A stretch of 64,000 nt of DNA from positions 340,150-404,149 of the forward strand of contig JAOZIE010000023.1 of assembly GCA_026014485.1 (NCBI GenBank), written 5' to 3'. The notes beneath the pieces were generated by a model. It was not told where the DNA came from, ran no database searches, and was given only the letters and a program-made list of their open reading frames with translations. A program made the translations under genes and the position numbers. This document shows, piece by piece, positions 1-8,947 of the stretch. The stretch is from Candidatus Bathyarchaeota archaeon (lineage in GTDB: Archaea; Thermoproteota; Bathyarchaeia; Bathyarchaeales; Bathycorpusculaceae). How positions within the stretch are numbered: position 1 is the first letter of the stretch; every line of letters begins with the position of its first letter.

Positions 1-234
1 ATGATTTTTCTTGGCACAGTTGTAGCCACAATTCTGCATGGCTTGAACTCGGGTTTTTTCGTCAACCGCCGCGTCAAGCCGTTCCACTGCGCCTTTAGCC
101 CACTGAGCGATTTTCTTTTGGTCGGTTTTCTCAGTGATTTGTTCGCTGCCTTCCATAACTTTCACTGCCGCCGATTTGCCTGCAGCCTGCTCTATACATT
201 TCTCCATTGCGATTAACATTCCATATTTAGCCAT
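1..234 (-). CDS. Hypothetical protein, C-terminus cut by window edge
   Basis: The minus strand reads open from an ATG at 234 to the window edge, giving at least 78 residues starting MAKYGMLIAMEKC. A purine-rich GGAGCGG lies just upstream. The product is soluble, rich in Ala, Lys and Glu, and ends in the visible part with a CGYNC pair that could belong to a metal or Fe-S site. I do not recognise the family. The opposite-strand reading is a shadow: it has no ribosome site and reads poorly. Confidence 0.7.
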   Translation of the reverse strand, partial: MAKYGMLIAMEKCIEQAAGKSAAVKVMEGSEQITEKTDQKKIAQWAKGAVERLDAAVDEKTRVQAMQNCGYNCAKKNH

Positions 235-561
235 ACCATCCGCTCCTGACCCGCGATTAATATTGGGAAATGTTTTGCATTTAAGGATTGTTTACACCAA
301 GAAATGACTACAAGAAACCGCAAAAAATGTGACTTCACGTTAACGGTGCACAATTTATTCCGAAAGCGGCGAGGTAGTCAAAACATGACGTGTCCAACGA
401 TGCCTAGACGTAGCCGTTTTGTTTAGGCAACAAATTCATAACCCTACATAAATAGCCCTTCAGCACTGCTTTTCCATACATATTTAAAAGGAAAGGTTTT
501 TAGTGTTGCTTACCCATCTGAATCTGCGAATAGCGAAAAGAGTTAAAAAGAGGTTAAAATT
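235..561. promoter_or_regulatory. Divergent intergenic region with psmA promoter
   Basis: No gene is seen. An archaeal TATA-like stretch (catatttaaaagg, about 478-490) lies 70-80 bases before the psmA start and fits a promoter for the proteasome-exosome operon. The left part must hold the promoter of the minus-strand gene starting at 234. No convincing operator was seen. Confidence 0.5.
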
Positions 562-1290
562 ATGTCCGTATTTGCAGCCCCCGGCGCATATGACCGCGCA
601 ATAACAGTTTTCAGCCCAGACGGCAGACTATTCCAAGTCGAATACGCAATGGAACTCGTGAATCGAGGAGCAACCATACTGGGCCTTCAAAGCGCAGAAG
701 GCATAATCCTAGGCGCAGAAGAATCAATCGAACCCCTCGAAGAAGCAGGATACAGCTGGAAACTCTTCCGCGTCGACGAGCACATCGGCGCAGCCATCGT
801 CGGCTTAAGTAGTGATGCACGAATACTTATTGACCAAGCACGTATCTATGCTCAAAGCAACAAATTAACCTACGACGAACCCATAGACACCGAAGTCGTC
901 ACCAAACGCATCTGCGACATACAACAAATGTACACACAGCATGCAGGAGTCAGACCCTTCGGCGTAAGCCTCATTTTCGGCGGAGTCGACAAAACCGGTG
1001 CAAGAGTTTTCGGAACCCACCCAAGCGGAACATACCGAGGATACAAAGCCACCGCACTGGGCGCAGGACGTGAAACCGTCCTCAATATCCTCAAAGAAGA
1101 ATACAAAGAAACCCTAAGCCTAGAAGAAATCAAAAAACTCGCCGTAAAATGCCTCGTAAAAGCACTTGAAGCCAGAACGCTGCCACCGAGAATCAAAATC
1201 TCCGTGATTCCAACAGAAACAAAGAAACTGGAAATGCTCTCAGACGAAGCTGTAGACGGATACGTCAAAGAGTTCAGCGCCGGCAAGTGA
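562..1290 (+). CDS. psmA: Proteasome subunit alpha
   Basis: Alpha subunit of the archaeal 20S proteasome. The outer heptameric rings gate substrate entry into the beta-subunit chamber. The 242-residue length is normal. The N-terminus has the alpha-type gate segment (AYDRAITVFSPDGRLFQVEYA, of which YDRAITVFSPDGR is diagnostic), followed by the N-terminal nucleophile-hydrolase fold without a catalytic Thr, as expected for alpha. It heads the conserved archaeal run leading into SBDS and the exosome genes. The next start is 7 bases downstream, so co-transcription is likely. Confidence 0.97.
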   Translation: MSVFAAPGAYDRAITVFSPDGRLFQVEYAMELVNRGATILGLQSAEGIILGAEESIEPLEEAGYSWKLFRVDEHIGAAIVGLSSDARILIDQARIYAQSNKLTYDEPIDTEVVTKRICDIQQMYTQHAGVRPFGVSLIFGGVDKTGARVFGTHPSGTYRGYKATALGAGRETVLNILKEEYKETLSLEEIKKLAVKCLVKALEARTLPPRIKISVIPTETKKLEMLSDEAVDGYVKEFSAGK

Positions 1291-1297
1291 CAGTCTG

Positions 1298-1987
1298 ATG
1301 AGCGAAAAGTTCACCATCGCACGATACTCAAAAGACAACAATCATTTTGAAATACTTGTGAAGCCGCAGAAAGCCCTTGACTACCGCAACGGAAAAATCA
1401 GCGGCATAACCGACGTTCTCGCTGCAGAAACAATATACAGCGACGCAAACAAAGGCACCAGAATCGCAGACGAAGACCTAAAAAAAGCCTTCGACACAAC
1501 CGACCCCCTCAAAATCGCTGATATCATCATCAAAAAAGGTCAACTGCAGCTCACTACGGAACAACGTCGAAAGATGGTGGAAGACAAACGCAGACAAGTA
1601 ATTGACTACATCAGCCGACAAGCAGTCGACCCCAAAACCAATCTGCCCCACCCACCTATGCGTATCGAAAACGCCATGGAACAAATTCGCTACCCCATTG
1701 ACCCATACAAAAGCATAGAAGAGCAAGCAAGAGAAATAGTCAAGCTTCTCAGACCAATCTTACCCCTAAAAGTGGAACAAATCTCCGTTGGCGCGCATGT
1801 TCCCGCGCAATACGCCCAACGCGCCTACGGCGCCTTAAAAACCTTCGGCACCATCAAACGTGAAGAATGGCGAAGCGACGGCTCATGGTTTGGCGTGCTA
1901 GAAATGCCTGCTGGCAGCTACGCCTCGTTTCTCAACAAGTTGGGCGAAGTAACCAAAGGCAACGGAGAAGCAAAAATAATCAAATAA
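1298..1987 (+). CDS. sbds: SBDS-family ribosome maturation protein
   Basis: Archaeal orthologue of SBDS/Sdo1, which with elongation-factor-like GTPases helps release the anti-association factor from the large ribosomal subunit. The 229 residues show the usual three-domain order: an N-terminal FYSH domain (TIARYSKDNNHFEILVKP region), a central helical domain with the KGQLQLT segment, and a C-terminal ferredoxin-like domain. It sits 7 bases after psmA and 10 bases before rrp4, the standard archaeal arrangement that links ribosome maturation with the RNA exosome. Confidence 0.96.
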   Translation: MSEKFTIARYSKDNNHFEILVKPQKALDYRNGKISGITDVLAAETIYSDANKGTRIADEDLKKAFDTTDPLKIADIIIKKGQLQLTTEQRRKMVEDKRRQVIDYISRQAVDPKTNLPHPPMRIENAMEQIRYPIDPYKSIEEQAREIVKLLRPILPLKVEQISVGAHVPAQYAQRAYGALKTFGTIKREEWRSDGSWFGVLEMPAGSYASFLNKLGEVTKGNGEAKIIK

Positions 1988-1997
1988 CAAACTTGAA

Positions 1998-2726
1998 ATG
2001 GAGGAAGAAAAACAAACCATGCCAACATATTTTGAAGCAAAACAGCTGGTTACGCCCGGCGAACTTCTTGCAGAAGGCGAGTACCACGCTGGAGAAAACA
2101 CATACGTCGAGACTGGCAAAATCTTTGCCTCAAGAATCGGACTTGTAGACTTAGACAACAAAAAAGTCAACGTCGTCGCGTTAAGAGCCTTCTACATGCC
2201 AAAAGTAGGCGACGTAATAATCGGCTCAGTTAAAGAAGTCGGATTCAACGGCTGGACCATCGACATAAAAGCACCCTACGACGCGCTGCTGCGCGCATCA
2301 GATGTGCTGAGCAGACCCTTCAAACCCCAAAACGACGAACTCTGCCAAGTCCTTGACCAAGGAGACCTCATCGTCGCCAAGATAGCCTCATACGACAGAG
2401 CCCATGACCCACAGCTTACCGTCGGTGAACCCGGTTTGGGAAAAATCACTCGTGGCCAACTCATGCAGGTCACTCCAACTAAGATTCCCCGGGTCATAGG
2501 CAGAAAGGGTTCAATGATATCGATGATAAAGCAGGAAACCAACTGCCAAATTATCTTGGGCGTAAATGGCTTAATTTTGGTCACTGGAAAAGACCAAGAA
2601 AACGAAGATCTTGCCATGAAGGCCATTAGGAAAATCGAAGAGGAATCCCACACAACCGGTCTGACAGACCGTATTACCCAACTGCTTAAAGAAGAGAAAG
2701 CTAAACGTGAGGAACAAAAACAATGA
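1998..2726 (+). CDS. rrp4: Exosome cap subunit Rrp4 (S1 and KH domains)
   Basis: RNA-binding cap protein of the archaeal exosome, which feeds RNA into the Rrp41-Rrp42 ring. The 242 residues contain an N-terminal domain ([12 protein letters not shown]), an S1 domain (about 65-140) and a KH domain with a GxxG-type loop (VIGRKGSMI, near 170). Starts at 1998 or 2019 are both possible; GGAGG at 2000-2004 lies inside the longer form. The stop overlaps the rrp41 start by ATGA, indicating translational coupling. Confidence 0.95.
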   Translation: MEEEKQTMPTYFEAKQLVTPGELLAEGEYHAGENTYVETGKIFASRIGLVDLDNKKVNVVALRAFYMPKVGDVIIGSVKEVGFNGWTIDIKAPYDALLRASDVLSRPFKPQNDELCQVLDQGDLIVAKIASYDRAHDPQLTVGEPGLGKITRGQLMQVTPTKIPRVIGRKGSMISMIKQETNCQIILGVNGLILVTGKDQENEDLAMKAIRKIEEESHTTGLTDRITQLLKEEKAKREEQKQ

Positions 2727-3475
2727 GTGAAAAACACGAAAAACTAATCAACAAAAAAGGTATACGCCTCGACGGGCGAAAAGCCGACGAGTTGCGTCCT
2801 TTAAAACTTGAAGTTGGCGTTATACCCAGCGCTGACGGATCAGCCTACATTGAGCACGGGAAAAACAAGATTCTGGTCGGAGTTTTTGGACCACGCGAAG
2901 TGCATCCAAAACATCTTTCGCGCCCAGACCGAATGGTCCTTAAATGTCGCTATCACATGGCTCCGTTCAGTGTGCAGGAACGCAAGTCCCCCGCGCCTTC
3001 ACGCAGGGAAATAGAGCTCAGCAAAGTCATAAGGGAATCTCTTGAACCTGCTTTGTTCTTGGAGCTCTATCCACGTACAGGTGTTGATGTGTTCGTAGAG
3101 GTTTTGCAGGCTGACGGCGGAACCCGATGTGCAAGCATAACTGCTGCGGCTTTGGCTTTGGCTGATTCAGGTTTACCTATGCGTGACCTTGTGGTTGCGT
3201 GTGCGGCTGGAAAAGTTGAGGACTCAATTGTCTTGGACCTGTACGACGCCGAAGATAAACTGGGCGATGCAGATGTCCCCGTGGCGTATATGCCGAATCT
3301 GAATGCAGTTACCCTGCTACAGATGGACGGCATCTTGTCACCAGAGGAATTTGAGAAAGCCGTCAATATGGCTATGGATGGCTGCAAGCAGATATACCCC
3401 CTTCAAAAGGAAGCGTTAAAAACAAAGTACCTGAAAGTCAAGGAAGAAACAAAGGACGAGGAGATTGAAGAGTAA
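2723..3475 (+). CDS. rrp41: Exosome catalytic subunit Rrp41
   Basis: Catalytic RNase PH-type subunit of the archaeal exosome, which degrades RNA 3' to 5' with phosphate and can add tails. The 250 residues have the RNase PH core, including the phosphate and RNA-binding Arg-rich stretch near 85-100 and the GDADVP segment containing active-site acidic residues near 180. It overlaps rrp4 by 4 bases and ends exactly at the first base of rrp42, so three exosome subunits are coupled. Confidence 0.96.
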   Translation: MSEKHEKLINKKGIRLDGRKADELRPLKLEVGVIPSADGSAYIEHGKNKILVGVFGPREVHPKHLSRPDRMVLKCRYHMAPFSVQERKSPAPSRREIELSKVIRESLEPALFLELYPRTGVDVFVEVLQADGGTRCASITAAALALADSGLPMRDLVVACAAGKVEDSIVLDLYDAEDKLGDADVPVAYMPNLNAVTLLQMDGILSPEEFEKAVNMAMDGCKQIYPLQKEALKTKYLKVKEETKDEEIEE

Positions 3476-4266
3476 TGTCAAGTCTAATAACTAAAGTTCG
3501 GCAGAAACAGATTGCCCAAACAATCGACGCTGGAAACCGCTTGGATGGCAGAGCACTGACGGATTACCGTGAATTCACACTTGAACAAGGCGTAATCGAG
3601 AAAGCTGAGGGTTCAGCGCGGGTTCGCTTAGGCAAAAGTGAAGTTCTCGTCGGTGTAAAAGTTGCAACTGGAGAGCCCTTCTCGGACACACCAAACGCTG
3701 GCGTAATGACAGTTAACGCTGAGCTTGTACCTTTAGCTTCGCCTTCTTACGAACCTGGTCCACCAGACGAAAACAGCATCGAGTTAGCCCGTATTGTTGA
3801 CCGTGGAATCCGCGAGTCTAAAGCAATTGATACGGAGAAATTGTGCATTGAGAGTGGCAAGAAGGTTTTCGTAGTTTTCGTGGATATCTACGTGTTGAAT
3901 TACGACGGGAACTTGATTGATGCTGCTGCTTTGGCTGCGATGGGTGCTTTGCTGAACACTAAGATGCCAAATTACGAAGTTGTAGATGGCGAAGTCAAAC
4001 TTAAGCAGGGTTACACTCCATTGCCGATGAAGAGCCACCCGATAACCGTGACCACTGGAAAAATCAATGACAAACTCATCGTTGACCCCGGATTTGAAGA
4101 GGAGCAGGTGATGGATGCAAGGATTTCGATGGCGATTAACGATGAAGGCAACATTTGCGCTATTCAGAAGGGTTTAGCAGGCTACTTCACACCGCAACAG
4201 ATAATAGAAGCGTCGAAGCTTGCTCAAGAAAAAGCTGTTGAGATGCGTAAAAAGCTTAAATGGTGA
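3475..4266 (+). CDS. rrp42: Exosome subunit Rrp42
   Basis: Non-catalytic RNase PH-fold partner of Rrp41. Three Rrp41-Rrp42 dimers make the exosome ring. Its 263 residues are of normal length, with the family signatures GNRLDGRALTDYR near the N-terminus and the PLPMKSHPITVT segment near 180. The start ATG shares its A with the rrp41 stop (TAATG), so translation is probably coupled. Csl4 and DnaG, other exosome-associated proteins, are not in this cluster. Confidence 0.95.
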   Translation: MSSLITKVRQKQIAQTIDAGNRLDGRALTDYREFTLEQGVIEKAEGSARVRLGKSEVLVGVKVATGEPFSDTPNAGVMTVNAELVPLASPSYEPGPPDENSIELARIVDRGIRESKAIDTEKLCIESGKKVFVVFVDIYVLNYDGNLIDAAALAAMGALLNTKMPNYEVVDGEVKLKQGYTPLPMKSHPITVTTGKINDKLIVDPGFEEEQVMDARISMAINDEGNICAIQKGLAGYFTPQQIIEASKLAQEKAVEMRKKLKW

Positions 4267-4273
4267 GTAACAG

Positions 4274-4576
4274 TTGCCACGAACAAAGAAAGTTGGTCCA
4301 ACTCGCGGTTTAGGGACAAGGTACGGTTCCACAGTCCGCAAACGCTACATAAAAGTCATTTCTGGGCTCAAGAAAGCTCAGAGGTGCCCTCAATGTGGCT
4401 TTGTGCGGGTTAAACGTAAAAGCGTTGGCGTCTGGCAATGTGGAAAATGTAACTTCACCTTCACTGGTGGAGCGTACATGCCTTCAACAAAGCTTGGCGT
4501 TGTGGCGAAGCGTGCTGCTAAAAGCGAAGTTGCCGCTGCTGCAGCTGCAAAACCCGTCAAAGAAGGAAACGCATAG
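4274..4576 (+). CDS. rpl37ae: 50S ribosomal protein L37Ae (eL43)
   Basis: Zinc-ribbon protein of the large ribosomal subunit. The 100 residues include two CxxC pairs (CPQC about 38-41 and CGKC about 57-60) that bind zinc, plus basic stretches for rRNA contact. The C-terminal Ala/Lys tail is longer than the core fold needs. The start is a TTG preceded by GGTGAG at the end of rrp42. In many archaea rpoP follows this gene; here none is found before pcc1. Confidence 0.95.
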   Translation: MPRTKKVGPTRGLGTRYGSTVRKRYIKVISGLKKAQRCPQCGFVRVKRKSVGVWQCGKCNFTFTGGAYMPSTKLGVVAKRAAKSEVAAAAAAKPVKEGNA

Positions 4577-4629
4577 TTTCTTTTTCTTCCCTGCCCTTTT
4601 CTGTTTTTGATTAATCTATTTTAGTTTGT
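4577..4629 (+). terminator. T-rich tract after rpl37ae
   Basis: Immediately after the stop come several T runs (TTTCTTTTTCTT and later TTTT/TTTTT). Archaeal RNA polymerase can terminate on oligo-T without a hairpin, so this may end some operon transcripts before pcc1. It could equally be read through. Confidence 0.35.
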
Positions 4630-4902
4630 TTGTCTTCTTTTTGCTATGTGATTTGCTTGAACGCCAAGGCTTCGGTTCGTTTGCCTTTTCAATCACACAA
4701 ACAGTTGAGGTCGCTACTGGACGCTTTAACTCCTGAGGTTAAACGGCAGGTTGGCGTGCGTTCAAGGGTCTCTTTGAATGCAGAGGCGCAAACTCTTGTT
4801 TTGGAGGTTGAAGCTGAAGATACGGTGGCTTTGCGTGCAGCACTGAATACGTACCTGCGGTGGATAAACTCAACAATAAACGTGCTTGAATCTGTGGTTT
4901 GA
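4630..4902 (+). CDS. pcc1: KEOPS complex subunit Pcc1
   Basis: Small dimeric subunit of KEOPS, which makes the t6A37 modification in tRNAs decoding ANN codons. The 90 residues show the Pcc1 pattern: a beta-rich N-terminus (SVRLPFQSHKQLRSLLDAL), a second strand block (VLEVEAEDTVALRAALNTYLRWI) and a terminal helix. A TTG start is used and the exact start is uncertain. Its position behind rpl37ae matches the archaeal exosome neighbourhood. Confidence 0.88.
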   Translation: MSSFCYVICLNAKASVRLPFQSHKQLRSLLDALTPEVKRQVGVRSRVSLNAEAQTLVLEVEAEDTVALRAALNTYLRWINSTINVLESVV

Positions 4903-4954
4903 TTTTTAGTCTTCTTCGAAGTTGTTCTTGTATTCTGTTTTTCTGGTGTACATA

Positions 4955-4963
4955 GTTATATAT
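4955..4963 (+). promoter_or_regulatory. TATA box for sensor kinase transcript
   Basis: The motif agttatata lies about 90 bases upstream of the kinase ATG at 5049. Transcription would start near 4985, leaving a leader that contains a 15-codon reading frame (5005-5052). Inferred from sequence only. Confidence 0.4.
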
Positions 4964-5048
4964 GGAGTCTGACGAATTGACTCAGGCGTTGAGGGCTACA
5001 ACCGATGGTGGGTGACAACAAAGCTCTGGAGGCATGGGGGGCGACCGT

Positions 5049-6773
5049 ATGAACATTTTTCCTTTTATTTCGATAGTTGCCAGTGTTATCTGTGTTTTAT
5101 CAGGGTTGTTTGTGCTTTCCCTAAATCGGAAATCCCTTTTGAACAAGCTTTTCATGATGGTTATTTTCGCTAACGCTTACTGGGCCTTTAGTGAATTCAT
5201 GATCCGCCAAGCAGCCAATGTTGAAACCGCGGTTTTGTGGAGCAAATTTCTCTTCTTGTGGCCTTTTTTGGTACCGTTGATGTTGCATTTTGCCTTTGTC
5301 TTTACTGAAAGTGACCTGCTGACGAGAAAAATTACCTGCGTGTTTTTGTATGTTCCAGCTCTGTTTTTCTCGCTAATCGATTTAACAACTAACTGGATAT
5401 ATGACGCTCCCGTTAAGCAGGTATGGGGTTACTATCCTGTTACCCCCGTTGGTTCTTGGGTTTGCCACCTAGAGGGTATTTGGGCGGCATCGCTCTCAAT
5501 TTTGGCAGTTATTTTGTTTGTTTCATATTATACACGTGTTACAGACGAGACTCGGAAAAAACAAACCAAATATGTCGGGGTAGGCATAGCAATTCCCGTT
5601 TTTCTCTCAATACTTACAGATTCTGTTTTTCCCGTTATCGGTATTCAATTTCCCGGTTTAGGCAGTATTTCGGGGGCTGCTTTTAGCGGTTTTGCAGTTT
5701 TTGCTATCTGGAAGTACGACCTGTTCACTTTGAACCCTGTAGTCGCCGCGGAAAATATTGTCTCCACGATGCCTGACTCGCTGGTTTTGGCTAACCTCAA
5801 CGGCAAAATTCTGAGCGTGAATCAGTCTCTTATGGATTTTTTTGGTTACAAAGAAAATGAGATAATCGGTAAACCCGCTTATGAACTCTGTTTGGAAAAA
5901 ATGGTTTGCCTCAAAGTTTTTGTTGAACTTAAGGAAAAACGCGAAATTAGGAACCGAGAAATCATCTGCGTCACTAAAGCGGGTGACAGGAAGTTTGTGA
6001 CTGTTTCAGCTTCAGTTGTCAGAAGCAAAAGGGGTCGTGATGTCGGAGTTAACTGTGTTATCCATGATATTACTCGGCAGAAGCAGATGGAGCAGAAGCT
6101 TCTTGAAGCAAAGAGGTATGCGTCCATCGGCGAGTTAGCTGGCATGATTGGTCATGACCTGCGTAATCCCCTCACAAGCATAAAGGGTGCTGTGTACTAC
6201 TTGAAAGCTAAATACAGTTCAACGCTGGATGCTCAAGACGCCGTGATGTTTGAAACCATCGAGAAAAGCATCGACTACTCCAACAAAATCATAAACGACC
6301 TGATAGATTATTCTAGTGAAATCAAACTTGAAACAGAATCTGCTACTCCGAAACTGTTGGTGGAAACCGCTTTGTCTGCTATTCAAATTTCACCAAGCAT
6401 CAAAGTAGTTGACGCCGTTGAAGCTGACTATACGGTTGTTGTTGACAGAGCCCAAATGACAAGGGTGTTTGTAAGCATTCTAAAAAACGCTGTAGACGCT
6501 ATGCCAAAAGGGGGAACACTGACGATTAAAAGCCAAAAAGTAGGCGAACATGTTGTGCTCAGTTTTGAGGACACGGGAATCGGAATGACCCCTGAGATAA
6601 TGGACAAACTTTGGAATCCGCTTTTTACAACAAAGGCTAAAGGAATGGGTTTTGGCTTGGCAATATGCAAACGTATTGTGGAAGCGCACGAAGGCAAAAT
6701 CTGGGTAGAAAGTGTTGTGGGGCAGGGAACAAAAGTAATGGTGCAACTTCCCATCATAAACACTTCAGGGTAG
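5049..6773 (+). CDS. Membrane sensor histidine kinase (7TM-PAS-HisKA-HATPase)
   Basis: Autophosphorylating sensor kinase. The first ~225 residues form about seven hydrophobic helices (histidine-kinase 7TM N-terminal type). A PAS domain follows (~235-345), then a HisKA helix with phospho-acceptor H369 in GHDLRNP, and a HATPase domain with N-box NAVDAMPKGG and G-boxes DTGIGM and GMGFGLAI. I prefer ATG 5049 over 5034, because GGAGG at 5030 is too close to 5034 and the 15-codon upstream frame ends in an ATGA overlap with 5049. No response regulator is encoded nearby, so the output partner is unknown. Confidence 0.9.
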   Translation: MNIFPFISIVASVICVLSGLFVLSLNRKSLLNKLFMMVIFANAYWAFSEFMIRQAANVETAVLWSKFLFLWPFLVPLMLHFAFVFTESDLLTRKITCVFLYVPALFFSLIDLTTNWIYDAPVKQVWGYYPVTPVGSWVCHLEGIWAASLSILAVILFVSYYTRVTDETRKKQTKYVGVGIAIPVFLSILTDSVFPVIGIQFPGLGSISGAAFSGFAVFAIWKYDLFTLNPVVAAENIVSTMPDSLVLANLNGKILSVNQSLMDFFGYKENEIIGKPAYELCLEKMVCLKVFVELKEKREIRNREIICVTKAGDRKFVTVSASVVRSKRGRDVGVNCVIHDITRQKQMEQKLLEAKRYASIGELAGMIGHDLRNPLTSIKGAVYYLKAKYSSTLDAQDAVMFETIEKSIDYSNKIINDLIDYSSEIKLETESATPKLLVETALSAIQISPSIKVVDAVEADYTVVVDRAQMTRVFVSILKNAVDAMPKGGTLTIKSQKVGEHVVLSFEDTGIGMTPEIMDKLWNPLFTTKAKGMGFGLAICKRIVEAHEGKIWVESVVGQGTKVMVQLPIINTSG

Positions 6774-6822
6774 CCTGCCTTTTATGAAATAAAGACGGGG
6801 AAAATTCTGAGTGCCCGTGTTT

Positions 6823-7890
6823 TTACTTTTCACGCAGAACTTTGGGTATGTATGCGCATTGGGGGTCGGGTCCAAGGATGTCGCCTGTGAGGAATAGCGC
6901 TGAGGTTCGGCAGCCTCCGCAGATGTCTTTGTATTCGCAGACGCCGCATTTGCCCTTGAGGTTGGTTTTGTCACGAACTTGGGCGAAGAATTCGCTGTCT
7001 TGCATTTCGTTCCAGATGCTCTGTACGCTTTGGGTTTTGATATTGCCGAAGCGGTATACGTCGTTGTAGCTGCATGGAATGGCGTCGCCGTTCTCTGCGA
7101 TGCTCATGAATTTGCCAAAGAAGCATCTGCCAAGGAAGAAGTGGTTAAACCAGTTATCCCAATCCGCGATTCCACGTTGCTTGGCTACCCGCGCAAACGA
7201 CGGATAATACACGTTGATGTCGGGTTTGCCCTTGTAGACGCCGCGTAAGTCGTAGAGTTTGTTCCATGCCCACTCGTTCTGTTCTGCTGAGGGGCACGCC
7301 TTAAGGGTGGCGGGGTCTTTGCTGTAGGGAATCATGCCGTGGTAGATGACCCATCTTGCCCCGTACTTTTCCGCGAGGTCCAGCACGGCTCTGAAGTCGG
7401 CTTCGTTGACGTTTGTGACTGATTCGTTCACGTTAGCGAGGGTGTAAACAAGGCAGTTTAGCAGTTTCTCCCGTGACAGCCGCTCAATTGCCTTAACAGA
7501 ACCCGTGTATGCACCTTTTCCTCTGACAAGGTCGTTTGTGGCTTCGCCGCCGTCGACGCTTACGGAAACCTTTACCTCATTCTTGACGATTTGGTCGAAG
7601 GCTTTATCGTCCAGCAGGCGACCGTCGGTTATTATGCTTGCGTCCATACCGACTTTACGGGCATACGAAATCACATCAAAGAGGTCCTTGCGAAGCAGGG
7701 CTTCTCCACCTGTTACTCCAAAGAAGGTGGCGCCGAACTCGTAGGCTTGGTCAACAAGCTTCTTTGCGTCTTCAGTGCTGATTTCGTCAGCTACGGGTGG
7801 TTTCCCCGCGGATGTGCAGTGGGCGCAGTTAAAATTGCAGCCGAACGTGCATCGCCAAGGTAGAATGTACAAAGGTCCCTTTCGTTGCAT
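6823..7890 (-). CDS. Radical SAM/SPASM protein
   Basis: A 355-residue SAM-radical enzyme. The Fe-S cluster motif CX3CX2C is at C18, C22 and C25. A C-terminal SPASM region carries further cluster ligands (the CGVCEYKDICGGC pattern near 310-325 and the final Cys near 345). The layout resembles the AhbC/AhbD/NirJ haem-modifying group and other SPASM peptide-modifying enzymes. The GGCR and PDPQC elements favour the haem-like group, but the substrate cannot be fixed from sequence. It stands alone, with no recognisable haem or peptide gene beside it. Confidence 0.85.
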   Translation of the reverse strand: MQRKGPLYILPWRCTFGCNFNCAHCTSAGKPPVADEISTEDAKKLVDQAYEFGATFFGVTGGEALLRKDLFDVISYARKVGMDASIITDGRLLDDKAFDQIVKNEVKVSVSVDGGEATNDLVRGKGAYTGSVKAIERLSREKLLNCLVYTLANVNESVTNVNEADFRAVLDLAEKYGARWVIYHGMIPYSKDPATLKACPSAEQNEWAWNKLYDLRGVYKGKPDINVYYPSFARVAKQRGIADWDNWFNHFFLGRCFFGKFMSIAENGDAIPCSYNDVYRFGNIKTQSVQSIWNEMQDSEFFAQVRDKTNLKGKCGVCEYKDICGGCRTSALFLTGDILGPDPQCAYIPKVLREK

Positions 7891-7946
7891 GCTTACTCAA
7901 GCCCCAAAATGTTATTTAACTCTTCAGAGACTCCTCTCATCTTCTT

Positions 7947-8936
7947 TCATACCTCGTAGAGGTTCCCTACGCTGTTCCAGACGAAAGCGTCAGGCATCTC
8001 TTGGGATAGGGCACACATGGCTTTCCAACCCGTGCAGTGGCAAGGCACAACAAGTTTTGGGTTTATCCGCTTCAACTCGTTGATGGTTTGTTCAATTCTT
8101 TTTTCATTTTCTTTTCCAGCCAAATGAAAGCCGCCTATAACCGCGTAGACCTCGGGAATTCCTGTGATTTGTTTTGCGTAGTTTACGGTGTTGATTATGC
8201 CTGCGTGTGCGCAGCCCGACAAAACAACTAGCCCTTTCCCTTTTACATTAAGGACCACGCCGCGGTCATCTAAAACTGCAGGGTCTGGCTGCCATTCGCC
8301 GTTGGTTAAAGCGCGGTGGCGCATGAAGCCTTTTTCGAAGCTTGTTTCTCTTGGAATCTCGCCTGTTACACATACCTTGTTGTGGGCTACCAAAAACGGC
8401 TTTTTTGTGCTGACAAGGCGAGCTGGACTTAGCTGTGCCTCAGTTGGGAAGTCAGTGTATTTTCGAACTGCCCCATCTGGATAGGCGCTTCCTCTACTCT
8501 TGAACATGTCGTCATGGACAATTATGGGTATGCCGCTTCTGCCAATTTCTTTCACCACAGAAATTAACCCGCCAAAATGGTCGTAATGCCCATGAGACAA
8601 AACAATACACTCTACTTCTTTCAGGTCCAGCCCGACTCGTCTTGCGTTTTCCACAGCCGTTTCAGGGCTGCCTCCTGCGTCGAATAGTATGCTTTCAGGT
8701 TTATTGTCGCTGAGTGTGCGGATGAGCATTGAGAATCCGTGTTCCGCGAGAGGAAACTGTTTGTGGGTATGCATCCATTCTTGTCCATGCCTTTCTCTTG
8801 CCCATCTTCCGAAAGGCTTGACCTGTTTATGTGTGGTTGCTGATAGGAAATCAACGGTGTTATCTACTATGCTGATGATTTCTGCGCCGTCAACTTCTCT
8901 GAGTGTGCCCCCGTTTTTTGCTTCTGTTTCCATCAT
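7947..8936 (-). CDS. MBL-fold metallo-hydrolase, DHPS-like
   Basis: Metallo-beta-lactamase fold protein with the metal motif HGHYDHFGG and a later GCAH and CHCTGW metal-ligand pair. This pattern matches the archaeal 7,8-dihydropterin-type (MJ0301-like) subfamily, whose physiological substrate is generally unclear. I start it at 8936 (MMETEAKNGG), just after the stop of the upstream regulator at 8948 and with GAGGG correctly spaced; a longer frame from 8993 would overlap that gene. It forms an operon with the Lrp-type gene. Confidence 0.88.
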   Translation of the reverse strand: MMETEAKNGGTLREVDGAEIISIVDNTVDFLSATTHKQVKPFGRWARERHGQEWMHTHKQFPLAEHGFSMLIRTLSDNKPESILFDAGGSPETAVENARRVGLDLKEVECIVLSHGHYDHFGGLISVVKEIGRSGIPIIVHDDMFKSRGSAYPDGAVRKYTDFPTEAQLSPARLVSTKKPFLVAHNKVCVTGEIPRETSFEKGFMRHRALTNGEWQPDPAVLDDRGVVLNVKGKGLVVLSGCAHAGIINTVNYAKQITGIPEVYAVIGGFHLAGKENEKRIEQTINELKRINPKLVVPCHCTGWKAMCALSQEMPDAFVWNSVGNLYEV

Positions 8937-8947
8937 AGTGCTTTCCC

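Noticed and set aside
870..1286. Long minus-strand open frame opposite psmA
   Set aside because: It is the antisense shadow of a clear proteasome gene; low-complexity Ser/Leu-rich product with no ribosome site.
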